DNA of 64,000 nt from Tardiphaga sp. vice304. Lineage in GTDB: Bacteria > Pseudomonadota > Alphaproteobacteria > Rhizobiales > Xanthobacteraceae. The stretch lies in contig NZ_CP041402.1 in NCBI RefSeq assembly GCF_007018905.1, positions 2,778,001 to 2,842,000 on the forward strand, given 5' to 3'. The translations under genes and the position numbers were made by a program. This document shows positions 41,982-51,926 of the stretch, piece by piece. Numbering within the stretch: position 1 is the stretch's first letter; each line of letters starts with the position of its first letter. The notes beneath the pieces are model-generated. The model was not told the DNA's origin. It saw nothing but the letters and a program-made list of their open reading frames with translations, and did not search any database.

Positions 41982-42434
41982 ATGAAACCGGAAAACACCG
42001 GCCTCGCAGCCGTGTTCGCGGCTGCCGGACTGAGCATGGACGCCAAGGATTCCGTTTCGCGCGACGCGCTCAACGCGGCCGTTACGGCTGCGTTGACGCA
42101 GGGCGAGAAGCTCGGCCTGGAAAAGGCCGGCGTCGACCTCGACAAGGCGAAGACGGAAGCCACGGTGACCGCCAACACGCGCGCCAAGGCGATCCTCGAC
42201 CACGCCGAGGCTCAGGGCCGTGAAGGCATGGCCCGCCATCTCGCCTTCGATACGAACATGAGTGCAGAAGCCGCCGTGGCGACCATGAAGGCGGCGCCGA
42301 AGGGCGCGGCGTCGTCACGTCTCGGCAACGTGCCCGATCACAACCTGTCGGCCGACGACACCAACCCGGGCAAGGAAGCCGCGGTGTCGTGGGATTCGGT
42401 CATGGCGAAAAAGGGCTTGCCCCTGCCGAAGTAG
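41982..42434 (+). CDS. Phage head protein, possible scaffold
   Basis: 150 aa, alanine-rich and helical (DALNAAVTAALTQGEKLGLEKAGVDLDKAKTE...). It lies between the maturation protease and the decoration protein, where scaffold-like proteins occur. AAAGGAGAC precedes the ATG. Specific function not shown. Confidence 0.75.
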   Translation: MKPENTGLAAVFAAAGLSMDAKDSVSRDALNAAVTAALTQGEKLGLEKAGVDLDKAKTEATVTANTRAKAILDHAEAQGREGMARHLAFDTNMSAEAAVATMKAAPKGAASSRLGNVPDHNLSADDTNPGKEAAVSWDSVMAKKGLPLPK

Positions 42435-42492
42435 AACGGCCGGGCATCCGCGCGGCTGAGATTTAACCTCCCACGAAACGGAGATCTGAAAA

Positions 42493-43158
42493 ATGGTGGC
42501 CTTTGTCGAGACCCGGCATCCGGGCGAATTCATCCTGAGCGAGTTGGACGGTCACGGCTCGCGCGAGAACGTGCTGGTGGGCGTTTCCCAGACCATCCTG
42601 GTTGGCACAATTCTGGGTGCCGCGGCCCTGGTCGCCGGCATGACGTCCTCGGTCGTCGTCGGTACCAACACTGGCAACGGCGTGGCGACGCTGGCCAACC
42701 CGGCGACCAGCCAGAGCGCGGTCGACGGCGACTATGTCCTGACCTGCACCGCGGCGTCCGCCAACGCCGGCACCTTCAGCGTGCAGACGCCGGATGGTCG
42801 CGAGATCGGGCCGCTGACGGTCGGCGTGGCCTTCAACAAGGAGATCAAGCTCACGATCGCCGACGGCTCGACCGACTTCGCAGTTGGCGACAGCTTCAAG
42901 GTCCGTATCGGCGTCGAGACGCCGGGCGACCTGAGCTACGGCGCGCTCAATCCGTCCGGCACCGACGGCTCGCAGAACGCCGTGGGCATCGCGATCTACC
43001 CCGTCACCAACGACGGATCGACCACCTCCAAGATCGCGGCCATCGTCCGCGGTGCCGAGGTCAACGGCAAGTGCCTCGAATGGCCGGCCGGCATCACCGC
43101 TCCGCAGAAGGCGGAAGCGATCGAGCAGCTGCGCAAGCAGATGATCATGGTCCGCTGA
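42493..43158 (+). CDS. Head decoration protein (gpD-like)
   Basis: 221 aa. The N-terminus (RHPGEFILSELDGHGSRENVLV) and the C-terminal stretch (NAVGIAIYPV...VRGAEVNGKCLEWP...AIEQLRKQMIMVR) are typical of lambda gpD-like proteins of tailed phages. A Gly/Thr-rich beta domain (about residues 60-150) is inserted between the two. It trims and stabilises the expanded capsid. Confidence 0.9.
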   Translation: MVAFVETRHPGEFILSELDGHGSRENVLVGVSQTILVGTILGAAALVAGMTSSVVVGTNTGNGVATLANPATSQSAVDGDYVLTCTAASANAGTFSVQTPDGREIGPLTVGVAFNKEIKLTIADGSTDFAVGDSFKVRIGVETPGDLSYGALNPSGTDGSQNAVGIAIYPVTNDGSTTSKIAAIVRGAEVNGKCLEWPAGITAPQKAEAIEQLRKQMIMVR

Positions 43159-43243
43159 CGCGGGCCAACTACCCTTCGTTCCGTCCATCCGGCGCCGACA
43201 TCCGTCGGCGCAAACTCACTTCTCAAGAAAGGACCAACTAGCC

Positions 43244-44260
43244 ATGTTGGACATCTTCAACAACAATGCGTTCGGCGTGGTTAGTCTCACCGACGCGATC
43301 AACAGGCCGCTGTTCGCGCCCGGTCGTCTCGGTCAGATGGGCCTGTTCGCCGAGAAGGGCGTCACCACCACCACGATCGTGCTGGAGGAAAAGGACGGCA
43401 ACCTGCTGCTGATCCCGCCGACGCCGCGTGGCGGGCCGGGCAATACGCTCGGCAAGAACAAGGCGACGGCGCGTCCGTTCGTGGTGCCGCACTTCGAGAT
43501 CAACGACGCTATCTATGCCGACGAAGTGCAGGGCGTTCGCGCCTGGGGCACCGAGAGCCAGCTGCAGACCGTGATGGGCCAGATCGCCGATCGCATCGGC
43601 ATCCATCGTCCGTCGCATGAAGTCACGCTGGAATATCAGCGGATCGGAGCTGTGATCGGACTGATCACCTATGCCGATGGCACCACGCTCGACCTGTTCA
43701 GCGCGTTCGGCATCTCGCAGGACTCGGAGATCGACTTTAACCTCGACGCCGCGAGCCCGGTATCCGGCGAGCTTCGCAAAGCCTGCGCGGCCGTCATCCG
43801 CCAGGTCTCGAACAACCTCGGCGGCATCCCGTTCAGCGGCCTGCACGCGCTGTGCGGCGACGCCTTCTTCGACGCGTTGCTAGCGCATCCGGAAGTGCGC
43901 GCCACCTTCCTGAACAATCCAGCGGCGGCCGAGCTGCGCAAGGCCTACGTGATGAACGGCATGTCGTTCGGTTCGTTCGAGTTCGGCGGCATCATCTGGG
44001 AGAACTACCGCGGCGCCGTCGGCGGCACCTCGTTCATCAATACCAACAAGTGCCACATCTTCCCGCTCGGCGTGCCCAACCTGTTCCGGACCTACTTCGC
44101 GCCGGCGGACTACGTCGAGACGGTCAACACCGTTGGCCAGCGCATGTACCTGAAGCAGTACCTGATGGACAACGACAAGGGCGTGAACCTCGACAGCCAG
44201 TGCAACGCGCTGTCGCTGTGCACCCGTCCAAAGGCGCTGGTCAAGGGCAAGCTGACCTAG
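43244..44260 (+). CDS. Major capsid protein (lambda gpE type)
   Basis: 338 aa. Family blocks are the N-terminal FGVVSLTDAINRPLFAPGRLGQMGLF, RPFVVPHFEINDAIYADEVQG, and the C-terminal FPLGVPNLFRTYFAPADYVETVNT. Length and location directly after gpD agree. AAGGACC lies before the ATG. Confidence 0.95.
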   Translation: MLDIFNNNAFGVVSLTDAINRPLFAPGRLGQMGLFAEKGVTTTTIVLEEKDGNLLLIPPTPRGGPGNTLGKNKATARPFVVPHFEINDAIYADEVQGVRAWGTESQLQTVMGQIADRIGIHRPSHEVTLEYQRIGAVIGLITYADGTTLDLFSAFGISQDSEIDFNLDAASPVSGELRKACAAVIRQVSNNLGGIPFSGLHALCGDAFFDALLAHPEVRATFLNNPAAAELRKAYVMNGMSFGSFEFGGIIWENYRGAVGGTSFINTNKCHIFPLGVPNLFRTYFAPADYVETVNTVGQRMYLKQYLMDNDKGVNLDSQCNALSLCTRPKALVKGKLT

Positions 44261-44275
44261 CCCGGACGCAGCGCG

Positions 44276-44677
44276 ATGCCGACCCCCTTCGAGATCGCCG
44301 CCGCCATGAATTCGGCGGCGGTCGACACGGTCTATGGCGAGGCCTTCCAGTGCTTTGCCATGGCTGCGGCGGGGGACGTCGACGGCCCGCGCCAGGCAGA
44401 CCCGGCGCGGGACAGTTTCACCGTCACCGGCGGCTTCCTGGCGCCGTCGCATTCGGTGCTGCCGCATGCGCGGGGCTCGGTACAGGACGACAACGCGCAC
44501 AAGGTGGCGATCTCGGTGCCGCGCGTCTCGTTCGACAACCGGCTGATGGTCTGGCCGTTGCGCCCCGGCGATCGCGTGGTGCGGCTAAAGACCGGCGAGA
44601 CGTTCGAGGTGGCCAAGGCCCTGCCGGACGGCGTCCTGCGCACGATGTTCAGCCTCACGGCGCGCAAGCGCACGTGA
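44276..44677 (+). CDS. Head-tail joining protein (FII-like)
   Basis: 133 aa, beta-rich (HKVAISVPRVSFDNRLMVWPLRPGDRVVRLKTGETFEVAKAL). The pattern and position after the capsid gene match lambda FII-type connector proteins. The start is 16 bp after the capsid stop. Confidence 0.75.
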   Translation: MPTPFEIAAAMNSAAVDTVYGEAFQCFAMAAAGDVDGPRQADPARDSFTVTGGFLAPSHSVLPHARGSVQDDNAHKVAISVPRVSFDNRLMVWPLRPGDRVVRLKTGETFEVAKALPDGVLRTMFSLTARKRT

Positions 44678-44691
44678 CATAGGAACGACCG

Positions 44692-45429
44692 ATGACCCTT
44701 GCTCGGACCGCGTTGCGGCTATGCGTTGCGGCCTGCCTGAAGGGCAGCGATGGCGACCGTCCGACGATGGCGGAGGGCAGGGTGTACGACAGCCGGATAG
44801 CGGAGCTGTCGCCGGAATCGTTCTGCGACGACGCCAAGGCGACCGTGATCCTGATGACCGACGGCGACGAGGGCGAGGCGCTGTCGGCGCAGAACGGCGG
44901 GCCGCCCTTCAAGCGCATGATCGACGTCGTGGTCGAGATGGGCATGGTGATGGCCCTCAACGACGAGGACGGCTACGTCGTCGGTTATCCAGACACTGAT
45001 GCCCGCCTCGAAGCTTCGCTCGACCTGCTCGAATTCCAGATTATGCGGCGGCTGGCCTACGCCCCCGCGCCAATGTCCGTGCTCTTCCGCAAGTTCACCC
45101 GGATCCGCAGCCACCAGAACCATCGCCAGGTGCTCGACGACAGCGGCGTCAAGATCGCCTGCCGTATCCTGACACTGACCTGCGAAGTCAATGACGACCG
45201 GGTGCAAGTCTACCAGACGGACGCGCTGCCGACAGGCTTTGCCGTGCTGCCGGAGCCGTTGCGCAGCGTCGCGCTGGTGCTGCCGGACGGCTCACCAGGC
45301 CATGATGCGTGCGTCGCCATCGCAGCCGGGCTGGCACCCTTGGCGGCGCCGGGGCTTCTCAACTTCGACGTCAAGGTGACCAACCCCAACGATGCGCCCG
45401 ATGTCGAAGCGCTGATCGATTTGTCCTGA
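44692..45429 (+). CDS. Tail completion / minor tail protein
   Basis: 245 aa. The N-terminus (ARTALRLCVAACLKG) and the region YVVGYPDTDARLEASLDLLEFQIMRRL look like a head-tail or tail-terminator protein. It stands where the lambda head module switches to the Mu tail module. The exact family is not certain. Confidence 0.65.
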   Translation: MTLARTALRLCVAACLKGSDGDRPTMAEGRVYDSRIAELSPESFCDDAKATVILMTDGDEGEALSAQNGGPPFKRMIDVVVEMGMVMALNDEDGYVVGYPDTDARLEASLDLLEFQIMRRLAYAPAPMSVLFRKFTRIRSHQNHRQVLDDSGVKIACRILTLTCEVNDDRVQVYQTDALPTGFAVLPEPLRSVALVLPDGSPGHDACVAIAAGLAPLAAPGLLNFDVKVTNPNDAPDVEALIDLS

Positions 45430-45441
45430 GAGGAAGCTGCG

Positions 45442-45708
45442 ATGCCGATGATTCATGTCAAGCCCGCGAAAGGCGCGCGCGTCCGCATGCCGGAACGCGG
45501 TTCAACGGTGATGCCGGAGCATGGCGGCTGGGTGCCGGATGTCGTGCATTACGCCGGCCTGATCCGCACCGGCGACGTCGTCCGCTCCGATCCGCCGCCG
45601 CCGCTGCCCGGCACCGAGCCGGACACGCGAGAGGCCCCTGCCGACGCTGCCCCTACCGCCCAACTGAATTCCCCGCTCACGCCCCGCGCCGCTCCGAAGG
45701 AGAAGTGA
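45442..45708 (+). CDS. DUF2635 protein (Mu gp38-like)
   Basis: 88 aa. The first ~55 residues (MIHVKPAKGARVRMPERGS...WVPDVVHYAGLIRTGDVV) carry the DUF2635 pattern; the rest is a Pro/Ala-rich tail. In Mu-like phages this gene immediately precedes the tail sheath, as here. Confidence 0.82.
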   Translation: MPMIHVKPAKGARVRMPERGSTVMPEHGGWVPDVVHYAGLIRTGDVVRSDPPPPLPGTEPDTREAPADAAPTAQLNSPLTPRAAPKEK

Positions 45709-45712
45709 TCCC

Positions 45713-47236
45713 ATGTCGGTTTCGTTCAACGCCATCCCCTCGAACCTCCGCGTCCCGCTTTTTTATGCGGAGGTCAATGCCGGCTATTCGGCCTATCAGG
45801 GCCCCAGCCGCACCCTGCTAATCGGACAGAAGACCAGCAGCGGCATCGCTGCGGCGAATGTGCCGGTCCGCCTCGACGGCGATCCGCAGTTGCTCGCCGG
45901 CGCTGGTTCGCAACTGTCGGAAATGGCGCTGTGGGCGCGCGCCAACCATCCGTTCGGCGAGATCTGGCTGTTGCCGCTGGCAGATCCCGCCGGCGTCGCG
46001 GGCACCAAGACCGTCACCGTCGCGTCCGGCATCCTTGGCAGCGCAGGGTCCGCTGCGCTGTACATCGGCGGCGAGAAGGTCGAGGTCGCGGTGCAGCCGA
46101 CCGACACGAACGCAACCGTCGCCGCGGCGCTCGTTGCCGCGATCACTGCCGGGTATTTCAAGTTCGGCCGGCCGTTGTCCTTTCCGGTCACGGCGGCGGC
46201 AGCCTCGAACGTCATCACGCTGACCGCCCGCAACGTTGGGGCGCTTGCCAACAGCCTTTCCGTCATCACCAACCAGGTGGGCGACGAGGGTCCGCTGCAG
46301 CAGTACCTCACCGTCGCCGCCGGCACGACCGGCACCGGCGTGCCGGCTCTCAACGCGGCGCTGGCCGGGCTCGGCGATATCGAGTTCGACTTCATCTGTG
46401 CGCCCTATGCCGACACCACGTCGCTGGACGTCATCAAGGACTTCCTCGGCCCGGTGTCCGGACGATGGTCGCCGATGCTGCAGATCTACGGTCACTATTT
46501 CACGGTGCTGTTCGACACCGTGTCGAACCAGGCGACCGCCGGTGCGCTGCGCAACGACCCCAGCGTGACGATCATGGGCGTCACCGCCGACACTACGTCA
46601 CCGCCTTGGCGCTGGGCCGCGGCTCACGGTGCGCGCGTGGCGTCCGACAAGAACATCGGCGGCGAGGTCGACCAGGCCTATCGCATCAGCCGCCCGGTGT
46701 AGACGCTGGATCTCGTCGGCATCCGGCCGCCGGTCAGCCGCGCCAACTGGCCGACCACGCTGCAGCGTAACCAGCTGTATCAGGACGGCATCGCTTCCTA
46801 CAGCGTGATGGTCGATGGCACCGTGCTGCTCGACCGCTCGGTGACGACTTATCAGGTCAATGCCTACGGCCAGCCTGACATCACCTGGCTGGACGTCGAA
46901 ACCCGGCTGCAGATGGTGTACTTCGTGCGCTACATGCGCCAGCGCATTACCCAGAAATACGGCCGCTGTGCCCTCGCCGACGACAATCCGACCGGCAATC
47001 CCGGCATCGTCACGGCGAAGATCCTGAAGGCCGAGTGCGTCCACATCTACAAGGAGCTCGAGACTGGCGGCCTGGTCGACAATTCGACGCTGTTCGCGCA
47101 GTCCCTCGTGGTCGAGCGCTCCAGCGATCCGAACCGCGTCAACGCCTACCTGCCGGTCGACGTCGTCAACCAGTTCCGCGTCTTCGCGGCCAACGTCACG
47201 ACCTTCCTGCAGCGCGACGCCGGCGAGGCCGCCTGA
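45713..47236 (+). pseudogene. Contractile tail sheath protein (Mu gpL-like), interrupted by an amber codon
   Basis: An in-frame TAG at 46700-46702 splits a 507-codon gene. The upstream 329 codons (MSVSFNAIPSNLRVPLFYAE...) and the downstream frame (TLDLVGIRPPV...FLQRDAGEAA) together make a full-length tail sheath. Related sheaths have Gln-Thr-Leu at this point, so TAG most simply comes from CAG by one C-to-T change. No frameshift is needed. Unless it is suppressed, the sheath is truncated and no contractile tail can form. Confidence 0.88.
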
Positions 47237-47300
47237 TCCTACGCGCCGCGGCGTGGCCGCGGCGCGCCATCCATCCTGATCGCAACGAGAGGCCAATCCC

Positions 47301-47702
47301 ATGCACACTTCAGGCGGCCGTGTTTCCACGGTCATCGGCGGCGTCGCTTATTCCGCGCGCGGCGAGATCACCCTCAACCCGTCCAACATTACGGTCACGG
47401 CCGGCGTCAACCGCGACGGCAGCCTGTACCGGACGGTCGAGCCCAAGGCGCGGACCGCCGAACTCACCTTCGACCGCTTCGTCGATGTCGAGGGGCGCCC
47501 GCTGAAGTGGGATGAGAACATCATGAAGCTGACGAACCTCGGCGCCACCTTCATCGAGGAAGATGTCGGCGGCGTGCAGACTGGGCTGACCCACCTGTTG
47601 TCCGGCGGCTTCTTCACCGGCGATCCGTCGATCGCTACCGCGACCGGCGAAGTCAGCAACATGGGCTTCGCCGCCGAAAAATACGAAACGCTGACGGGCT
47701 GA
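47301..47702 (+). CDS. Tail tube protein (Mu gpM-like)
   Basis: 133 aa. The start HTSGGRVSTVIGGVAYSARGEITLNPS and the block AELTFDRFVDVEGRPLKWDENI are typical of Mu-type tail tube proteins. It polymerises as the inner tube of the contractile tail. Located between sheath and tail chaperone as expected. Confidence 0.88.
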   Translation: MHTSGGRVSTVIGGVAYSARGEITLNPSNITVTAGVNRDGSLYRTVEPKARTAELTFDRFVDVEGRPLKWDENIMKLTNLGATFIEEDVGGVQTGLTHLLSGGFFTGDPSIATATGEVSNMGFAAEKYETLTG

Positions 47703-47706
47703 TCCG

Positions 47707-48087
47707 ATGCGCGAGACCGTCACCATTCTGCTGAAGACGCCGCTGAAGGCCCCGGAAGGCCCCGTCAGCCGCATCGTGCTGCGCGAGCCGACCTTCGACG
47801 AGTACCTGTCGATCGGAGATCCGTATTCGATCGCATATTCCGACGGCGGCACGCCGTTCGCGGTCGAGAACCTGGAGAACATCCAGCGCTACATCGCGCA
47901 TTGCGTCGTCGAGCCGAAGGACCCTGCCACGCTGAAGCAGGCTAGCGCGGCTACGGCACGGGAGGTCAAGAAGGCGTTGCTGGGTTTTTTCCAGCCCGAC
48001 GAGGAGAGCGAAGTCTCCGCGACCTCGCCGACGACCTCGCCTTCCGCGGAGTCGGAAGCAACAGCTTCCACGCGATCGGACAGCTGA
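47707..48087 (+). CDS. Tail assembly chaperone (gp41/E-like); frameshift product reaches 48149
   Basis: 126 aa in the zero frame: a structured N-terminus (VTILLKTPLKAPEGPVSRIVLREPTFDEY) and a low-complexity serine/threonine tail from residue ~98. At the slippery heptamer T-TTT-TTC (47985-47991) a -1 shift would replace that tail by 52 residues ending LSELMYWHIRAIAWSNRKT, for 147 aa. Such E/E' pairs act as tape-measure chaperones in P2- and lambda-like phages. Both products are expected. Confidence 0.85.
   Translation: MRETVTILLKTPLKAPEGPVSRIVLREPTFDEYLSIGDPYSIAYSDGGTPFAVENLENIQRYIAHCVVEPKDPATLKQASAATAREVKKALLGFFQPDEESEVSATSPTTSPSAESEATASTRSDS
47985..47991 (+). promoter_or_regulatory. Probable programmed -1 frameshift site
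   Basis: The heptamer TTTTTTC is positioned as T-TTT-TTC in the zero frame. The -1 frame is open from 47991 to the TGA at 48147-48149 and encodes a protein-like sequence, while the zero frame becomes low complexity. Confidence 0.78.
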
Positions 48088-48153
48088 CGCTGTCCGAATT
48101 GATGTACTGGCACATCCGCGCGATCGCGTGGTCGAACCGAAAGACCTGATCCA

Positions 48154-50691
48154 TTGGCCAAGATCATCGAAGCCAAGGCTGTCATCAGTGCCGAGGACAA
48201 GACCGGCGCGGTCTTCGACAAGATCGCGAAGAAGATCGACGGCATTGCCAAGTCCGGCAAGGCCTCGAAGTCGATCGACGCCATCGCCAAGTCTATGGAG
48301 CGCGCGCGGACGCAGATGGAAGCGATCGACCGCTTCAGCAATTCGCGCGGTTCGTTCGATGCGGCGCAGAAGCGGTTGCGGGCGGCCCAGGCGGCCGTCG
48401 AGGCGCACAAGGCGGCAATGTCGAGCATTGCCGCGCCGAACCGTGCGGCGGCGGAGGGTGAACAGAAGCGCCTGGCGCGCGCCGTCGACCAGGCAACCCG
48501 AGCCTATGAGTCGCAGAAGTCCGCGGTGTTTGCCAACCGTTCGGCACTGGAGCGCGCCGGCGTGCCGATCAAGGAGGCGGTGACACACCAGCAGCGGCTG
48601 AAGGCCGCGATCGCCGCGACCACCATCGCATTCGACAAGCAGGGCGCCGTGCAGGAGCGGCGCGCTATCGCCTCGGAACGCATGGCCAAGGTGGTCGGCA
48701 TCGGCGGCGCGGCGTTGGCGGCCGGCGCCAAAGTCAAGAACATGGGCAAGAGTGCGATCGTCTCGGCGGCCGAATTCGATATCGGTATCCGCAAGCAGCG
48801 CGAATTCGTCGACATTCCGAAGGACGTGCAGGAAGGCCTGCTGATCCCGCAGGCCAAGAAGATCGGCCAGGACACCCAGTTCTCCAACCTTGACGTCGTC
48901 AAGGCGCAGACCACGGCGATGCAGGGCCTGCCGGCCAGCTTCGACGGTAAGCTGCGCGCCGAGGTCGGCGCCGGCATCATCGAGAGCGTGAAGAACTACG
49001 CGCTGGTGATGGAAGCCGACATGCAACGTTCGGCGGAGGGGCTGCGCAGCTTCCTGCAGACGACCAACAAGGATATTTCGACGAAGGAAAAGGCGGTCAA
49101 GGAAGCGACGCGTGCCACCAACCTGATGGTCAAGACCGCGAAGCTGGGCGGCATGAACGACGAGGACGCGCAGCAGTTTTTCAAATATGCCGCGCCGACC
49201 GCGACGGCCGCCGGCCTGTCCGACACAACACTCGGTGCGCTCGGCGCCGTCGGCCGCCGCGGCGGCCTGCGCGGCGACGAGCTCGGCGTGTTCGTGCGCT
49301 CGGTTTCATCGAAGCTGGTGGCACCGACCGGTAAGGGAATGGATGCTCTGACGACCGCTGGCATCGACTACAACAAGTTCACCACGATGCCCGGCGGCCT
49401 CAGCGTCGCCAACCTCGAAGGCCTCTCCAAGCGCCGTTTCGGCAAGGGCTTCAATCCGAGCCAGGTCGACCGGCTCGACGACATTCTCGACAATCCGGAC
49501 GTCGTGTCCAACAAGGAGGAATTCACCAAACAGGTCTCGGAGATCCTCGCCGAGAGCTTCGACAAAAAGAAGAGCGGCGAGACCAAGGCACAAGACTCCG
49601 CGAAGATCGCCAAGATGGTCGGCGACTTCCACAAGATGTCGACCGAGAGCGTTGACGCCGAGGGCCTGCTCAACGCCATCATGACCAATCCGAAGATGAG
49701 CATCGCACTGTTGAACGCGATGTTTACCGACAAGCATGGCGGCAAGGGCTCTATCCTCGCCTCGAAGTGGGGCGAGTTCCAGACCAGCAAGGCCGAGCTG
49801 GACAAGGTCGGGCAGGATCCGGACTTCGCCAAGCGCAAGGCCGACGAGATCATGGGTGGCCTCGGCGGCGCATTCGAGCGCCTGAAGGGCTCGACTGAAA
49901 ACCTGACGCTGGCGATCGGCAATGCGATGGAGCCGCTGGCACGGCCGGGCTTCGACAAACTCGGCAACGCGATCGACTGGGTTTCGAACCTGCCGGGACC
50001 GGTTCTGGGCGCGGGTGCTGCGGCCGGCGCTGGCGCATCGATCTTCGGCGCCGGCGCGATCATGTCGAAGCTGATGGGTGGCTTCGGCCTGTCGGCCTCG
50101 GCGCTGGCGCTCGATGCTTCTGCCGCGGCGCTGACGGCCGCCGCGGGCGCGCTGGGCGCGCCTGGCGTGGTCGGCAAGGCCGGTGCGGTCGCGGCGGCTT
50201 CCACGGCAGCCGGCGGCGGCATGTGGGCTGCAGGCGCGGCGGCGCTGCCCTGGGCTGGCGGTGCCGCGGCCGTCGGCGCCGGCCTGATGACGCTGCGGGC
50301 TGCGGTCGACGACGCCGGCTATGCCGGCCTCACCAGCGGCGAGCGCATGCGCAAGCAGCGCGGCGGCTCGATGCGCGAGATGTACGCCCGGGAGTGGGGG
50401 CATCCGACTGGGGCGCCCGTGGTGTCGGATACCACGACCTACGGCACCGGGGTCGGGGGCGACAAGTCGCAGACGGTGACGGCCAACGTGACCGGGGACG
50501 TCAAGGGCGAGGTGGCGGGCCGCTTCGAGGTGGTGGCCGGCAGCGAGCTGATCAGCCTGGTGGAAAGCGTCAAGCAGATGAAGATCGAGGTCCGCGGCGC
50601 GCTGCGCTCCGCCGGCAACGGGCCCGGCTCGACCGGTCGGTCGTCTCCGGATGCGGCGGCGCCCAGCAACGGCGCGAGCGGGAACTGGTAA
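48154..50691 (+). CDS. Tail tape measure protein
   Basis: 845 aa. Long helical N-terminal part (KIIEAKAVISAEDKTGAVFDKIAKKIDG...), a phage tail tape measure core (about residues 200-420, including DTQFSNLDVVKAQTTAMQG), and a Gly/Ala-rich hydrophobic stretch at about 600-720 that can enter the host membrane. It sets tail length. The start is TTG at 48154, 4 bp after the frameshift stop, consistent with translational coupling to the chaperone. Confidence 0.93.
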   Translation: MAKIIEAKAVISAEDKTGAVFDKIAKKIDGIAKSGKASKSIDAIAKSMERARTQMEAIDRFSNSRGSFDAAQKRLRAAQAAVEAHKAAMSSIAAPNRAAAEGEQKRLARAVDQATRAYESQKSAVFANRSALERAGVPIKEAVTHQQRLKAAIAATTIAFDKQGAVQERRAIASERMAKVVGIGGAALAAGAKVKNMGKSAIVSAAEFDIGIRKQREFVDIPKDVQEGLLIPQAKKIGQDTQFSNLDVVKAQTTAMQGLPASFDGKLRAEVGAGIIESVKNYALVMEADMQRSAEGLRSFLQTTNKDISTKEKAVKEATRATNLMVKTAKLGGMNDEDAQQFFKYAAPTATAAGLSDTTLGALGAVGRRGGLRGDELGVFVRSVSSKLVAPTGKGMDALTTAGIDYNKFTTMPGGLSVANLEGLSKRRFGKGFNPSQVDRLDDILDNPDVVSNKEEFTKQVSEILAESFDKKKSGETKAQDSAKIAKMVGDFHKMSTESVDAEGLLNAIMTNPKMSIALLNAMFTDKHGGKGSILASKWGEFQTSKAELDKVGQDPDFAKRKADEIMGGLGGAFERLKGSTENLTLAIGNAMEPLARPGFDKLGNAIDWVSNLPGPVLGAGAAAGAGASIFGAGAIMSKLMGGFGLSASALALDASAAALTAAAGALGAPGVVGKAGAVAAASTAAGGGMWAAGAAALPWAGGAAAVGAGLMTLRAAVDDAGYAGLTSGERMRKQRGGSMREMYAREWGHPTGAPVVSDTTTYGTGVGGDKSQTVTANVTGDVKGEVAGRFEVVAGSELISLVESVKQMKIEVRGALRSAGNGPGSTGRSSPDAAAPSNGASGNW

Positions 50692-51926
50692 TGGCGCGGG
50701 ACTGGCTGAAAGATCTCTGGCGGGCTTCCTACAAGGGCGCACCATTCTGGACCGAGCGCGACCAGGAATCGGGCGGCCGGCGCATCGTCAAGCATCAGTT
50801 CCCGATGCGCGACGAGCCGTTCCTCGAGGATCTCGGCGAGGACCTGCGCGAATTCGACATCACCGCCTATCTGGCGTCAGACAGCGCCGATGCTGAAGCG
50901 GCGGCGCTGTCTGCCGCCTGCGCCAGCCGCGGCGCCGGTGTTCTCGTCATGCCGGTGCAGGGGCCGGTGTTGGTACGCTGCGTGTCATTCTCGCGCGACA
51001 GCACGAAGGACCGGGCCGGCTATCTGGCGTTTTCGCTGAAATGCTGTCGCGAGGGCGCATCCTCAGCGCTGGCCACGGTAGCGTCACTGGCCAACCTGAT
51101 CTTCGTCGCAGCCGACAACGCAGCGACAGTGGTAGCGGCCTCGTTTGCCGCCGAGTTCACGGTCAGCGGGCAGTCCGGCGCAGCGCCGCAGCCCGTCGAT
51201 TTTGTGGTGGCGACGGCGATCAATGGCCTGCGCAACGGCGTCGCCGCGCTCGAGGCAATCCGCGTGAGAGAGCCGGTCGATCCGGTTGCCAGCGCGGTGC
51301 AGCGAGATGCGCTGCAATCGCTGTACGACACGATGCCGGTGTTGCTGGAAACGCCAGCTGGCATAACCATGGCGCCGCTGGATCTGATTGCGACCACTCG
51401 CGCACTCGGTGATGCGATGCCGGCTAACACGGCCGCGCGAGCCTTCGAGGCAATTATCGTGGCCGGGCAGGCGGGCGCTACGGCCGTCGCGGCGTCTTAC
51501 CCGACCAGCAACCTGCGCGCTGCGGCAGTCAATGCCGCCGCCACGCAGCGCGCATTGCGATTGGCTGCACTGCTGGCTTATTCCGAGGCCATTGCCCGGA
51601 TGGTCATTCCGGATCGACCCGCTGGGATAACGCTGCGCGCCAACGTCGCGGAATATTTCGAGGCCGAGGTGGTCGACCTCCCGGCGTCGGAAATTGACCT
51701 CGTGCACCAGATCGGCGTGTTGCGCGGCGCGGTCATCGACTACATCTCGCGCGCCATCCTTGACCTGGCGCCGGTGATCACGGTCGAGACCAACCTGTCG
51801 CTGCCGTCGCTGGCGCTGGCTTGGCGACTTTACCAGGACCCGCAGCGCTCTATCGAACTGGTGGCGCGCAACCGCGTGGTCCATCCATCGTTTATGCCCG
51901 TGGCGTTCGAGGCGCTGGCGAGATGA
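50691..51926 (+). CDS. DNA circularisation / baseplate protein (Mu gp43, gpN-like)
   Basis: 411 aa. The N-terminal DNA-circularisation domain is recognisable (RDWLKDLWRASYKGAPFWTERDQESGGRRIVKHQFP). The C-terminus reads DPQRSIELVARNRVVHPSFMP. ATG overlaps the tape measure stop by one base. Needed for baseplate assembly in Mu-like phages. Confidence 0.88.
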   Translation: MARDWLKDLWRASYKGAPFWTERDQESGGRRIVKHQFPMRDEPFLEDLGEDLREFDITAYLASDSADAEAAALSAACASRGAGVLVMPVQGPVLVRCVSFSRDSTKDRAGYLAFSLKCCREGASSALATVASLANLIFVAADNAATVVAASFAAEFTVSGQSGAAPQPVDFVVATAINGLRNGVAALEAIRVREPVDPVASAVQRDALQSLYDTMPVLLETPAGITMAPLDLIATTRALGDAMPANTAARAFEAIIVAGQAGATAVAASYPTSNLRAAAVNAAATQRALRLAALLAYSEAIARMVIPDRPAGITLRANVAEYFEAEVVDLPASEIDLVHQIGVLRGAVIDYISRAILDLAPVITVETNLSLPSLALAWRLYQDPQRSIELVARNRVVHPSFMPVAFEALAR

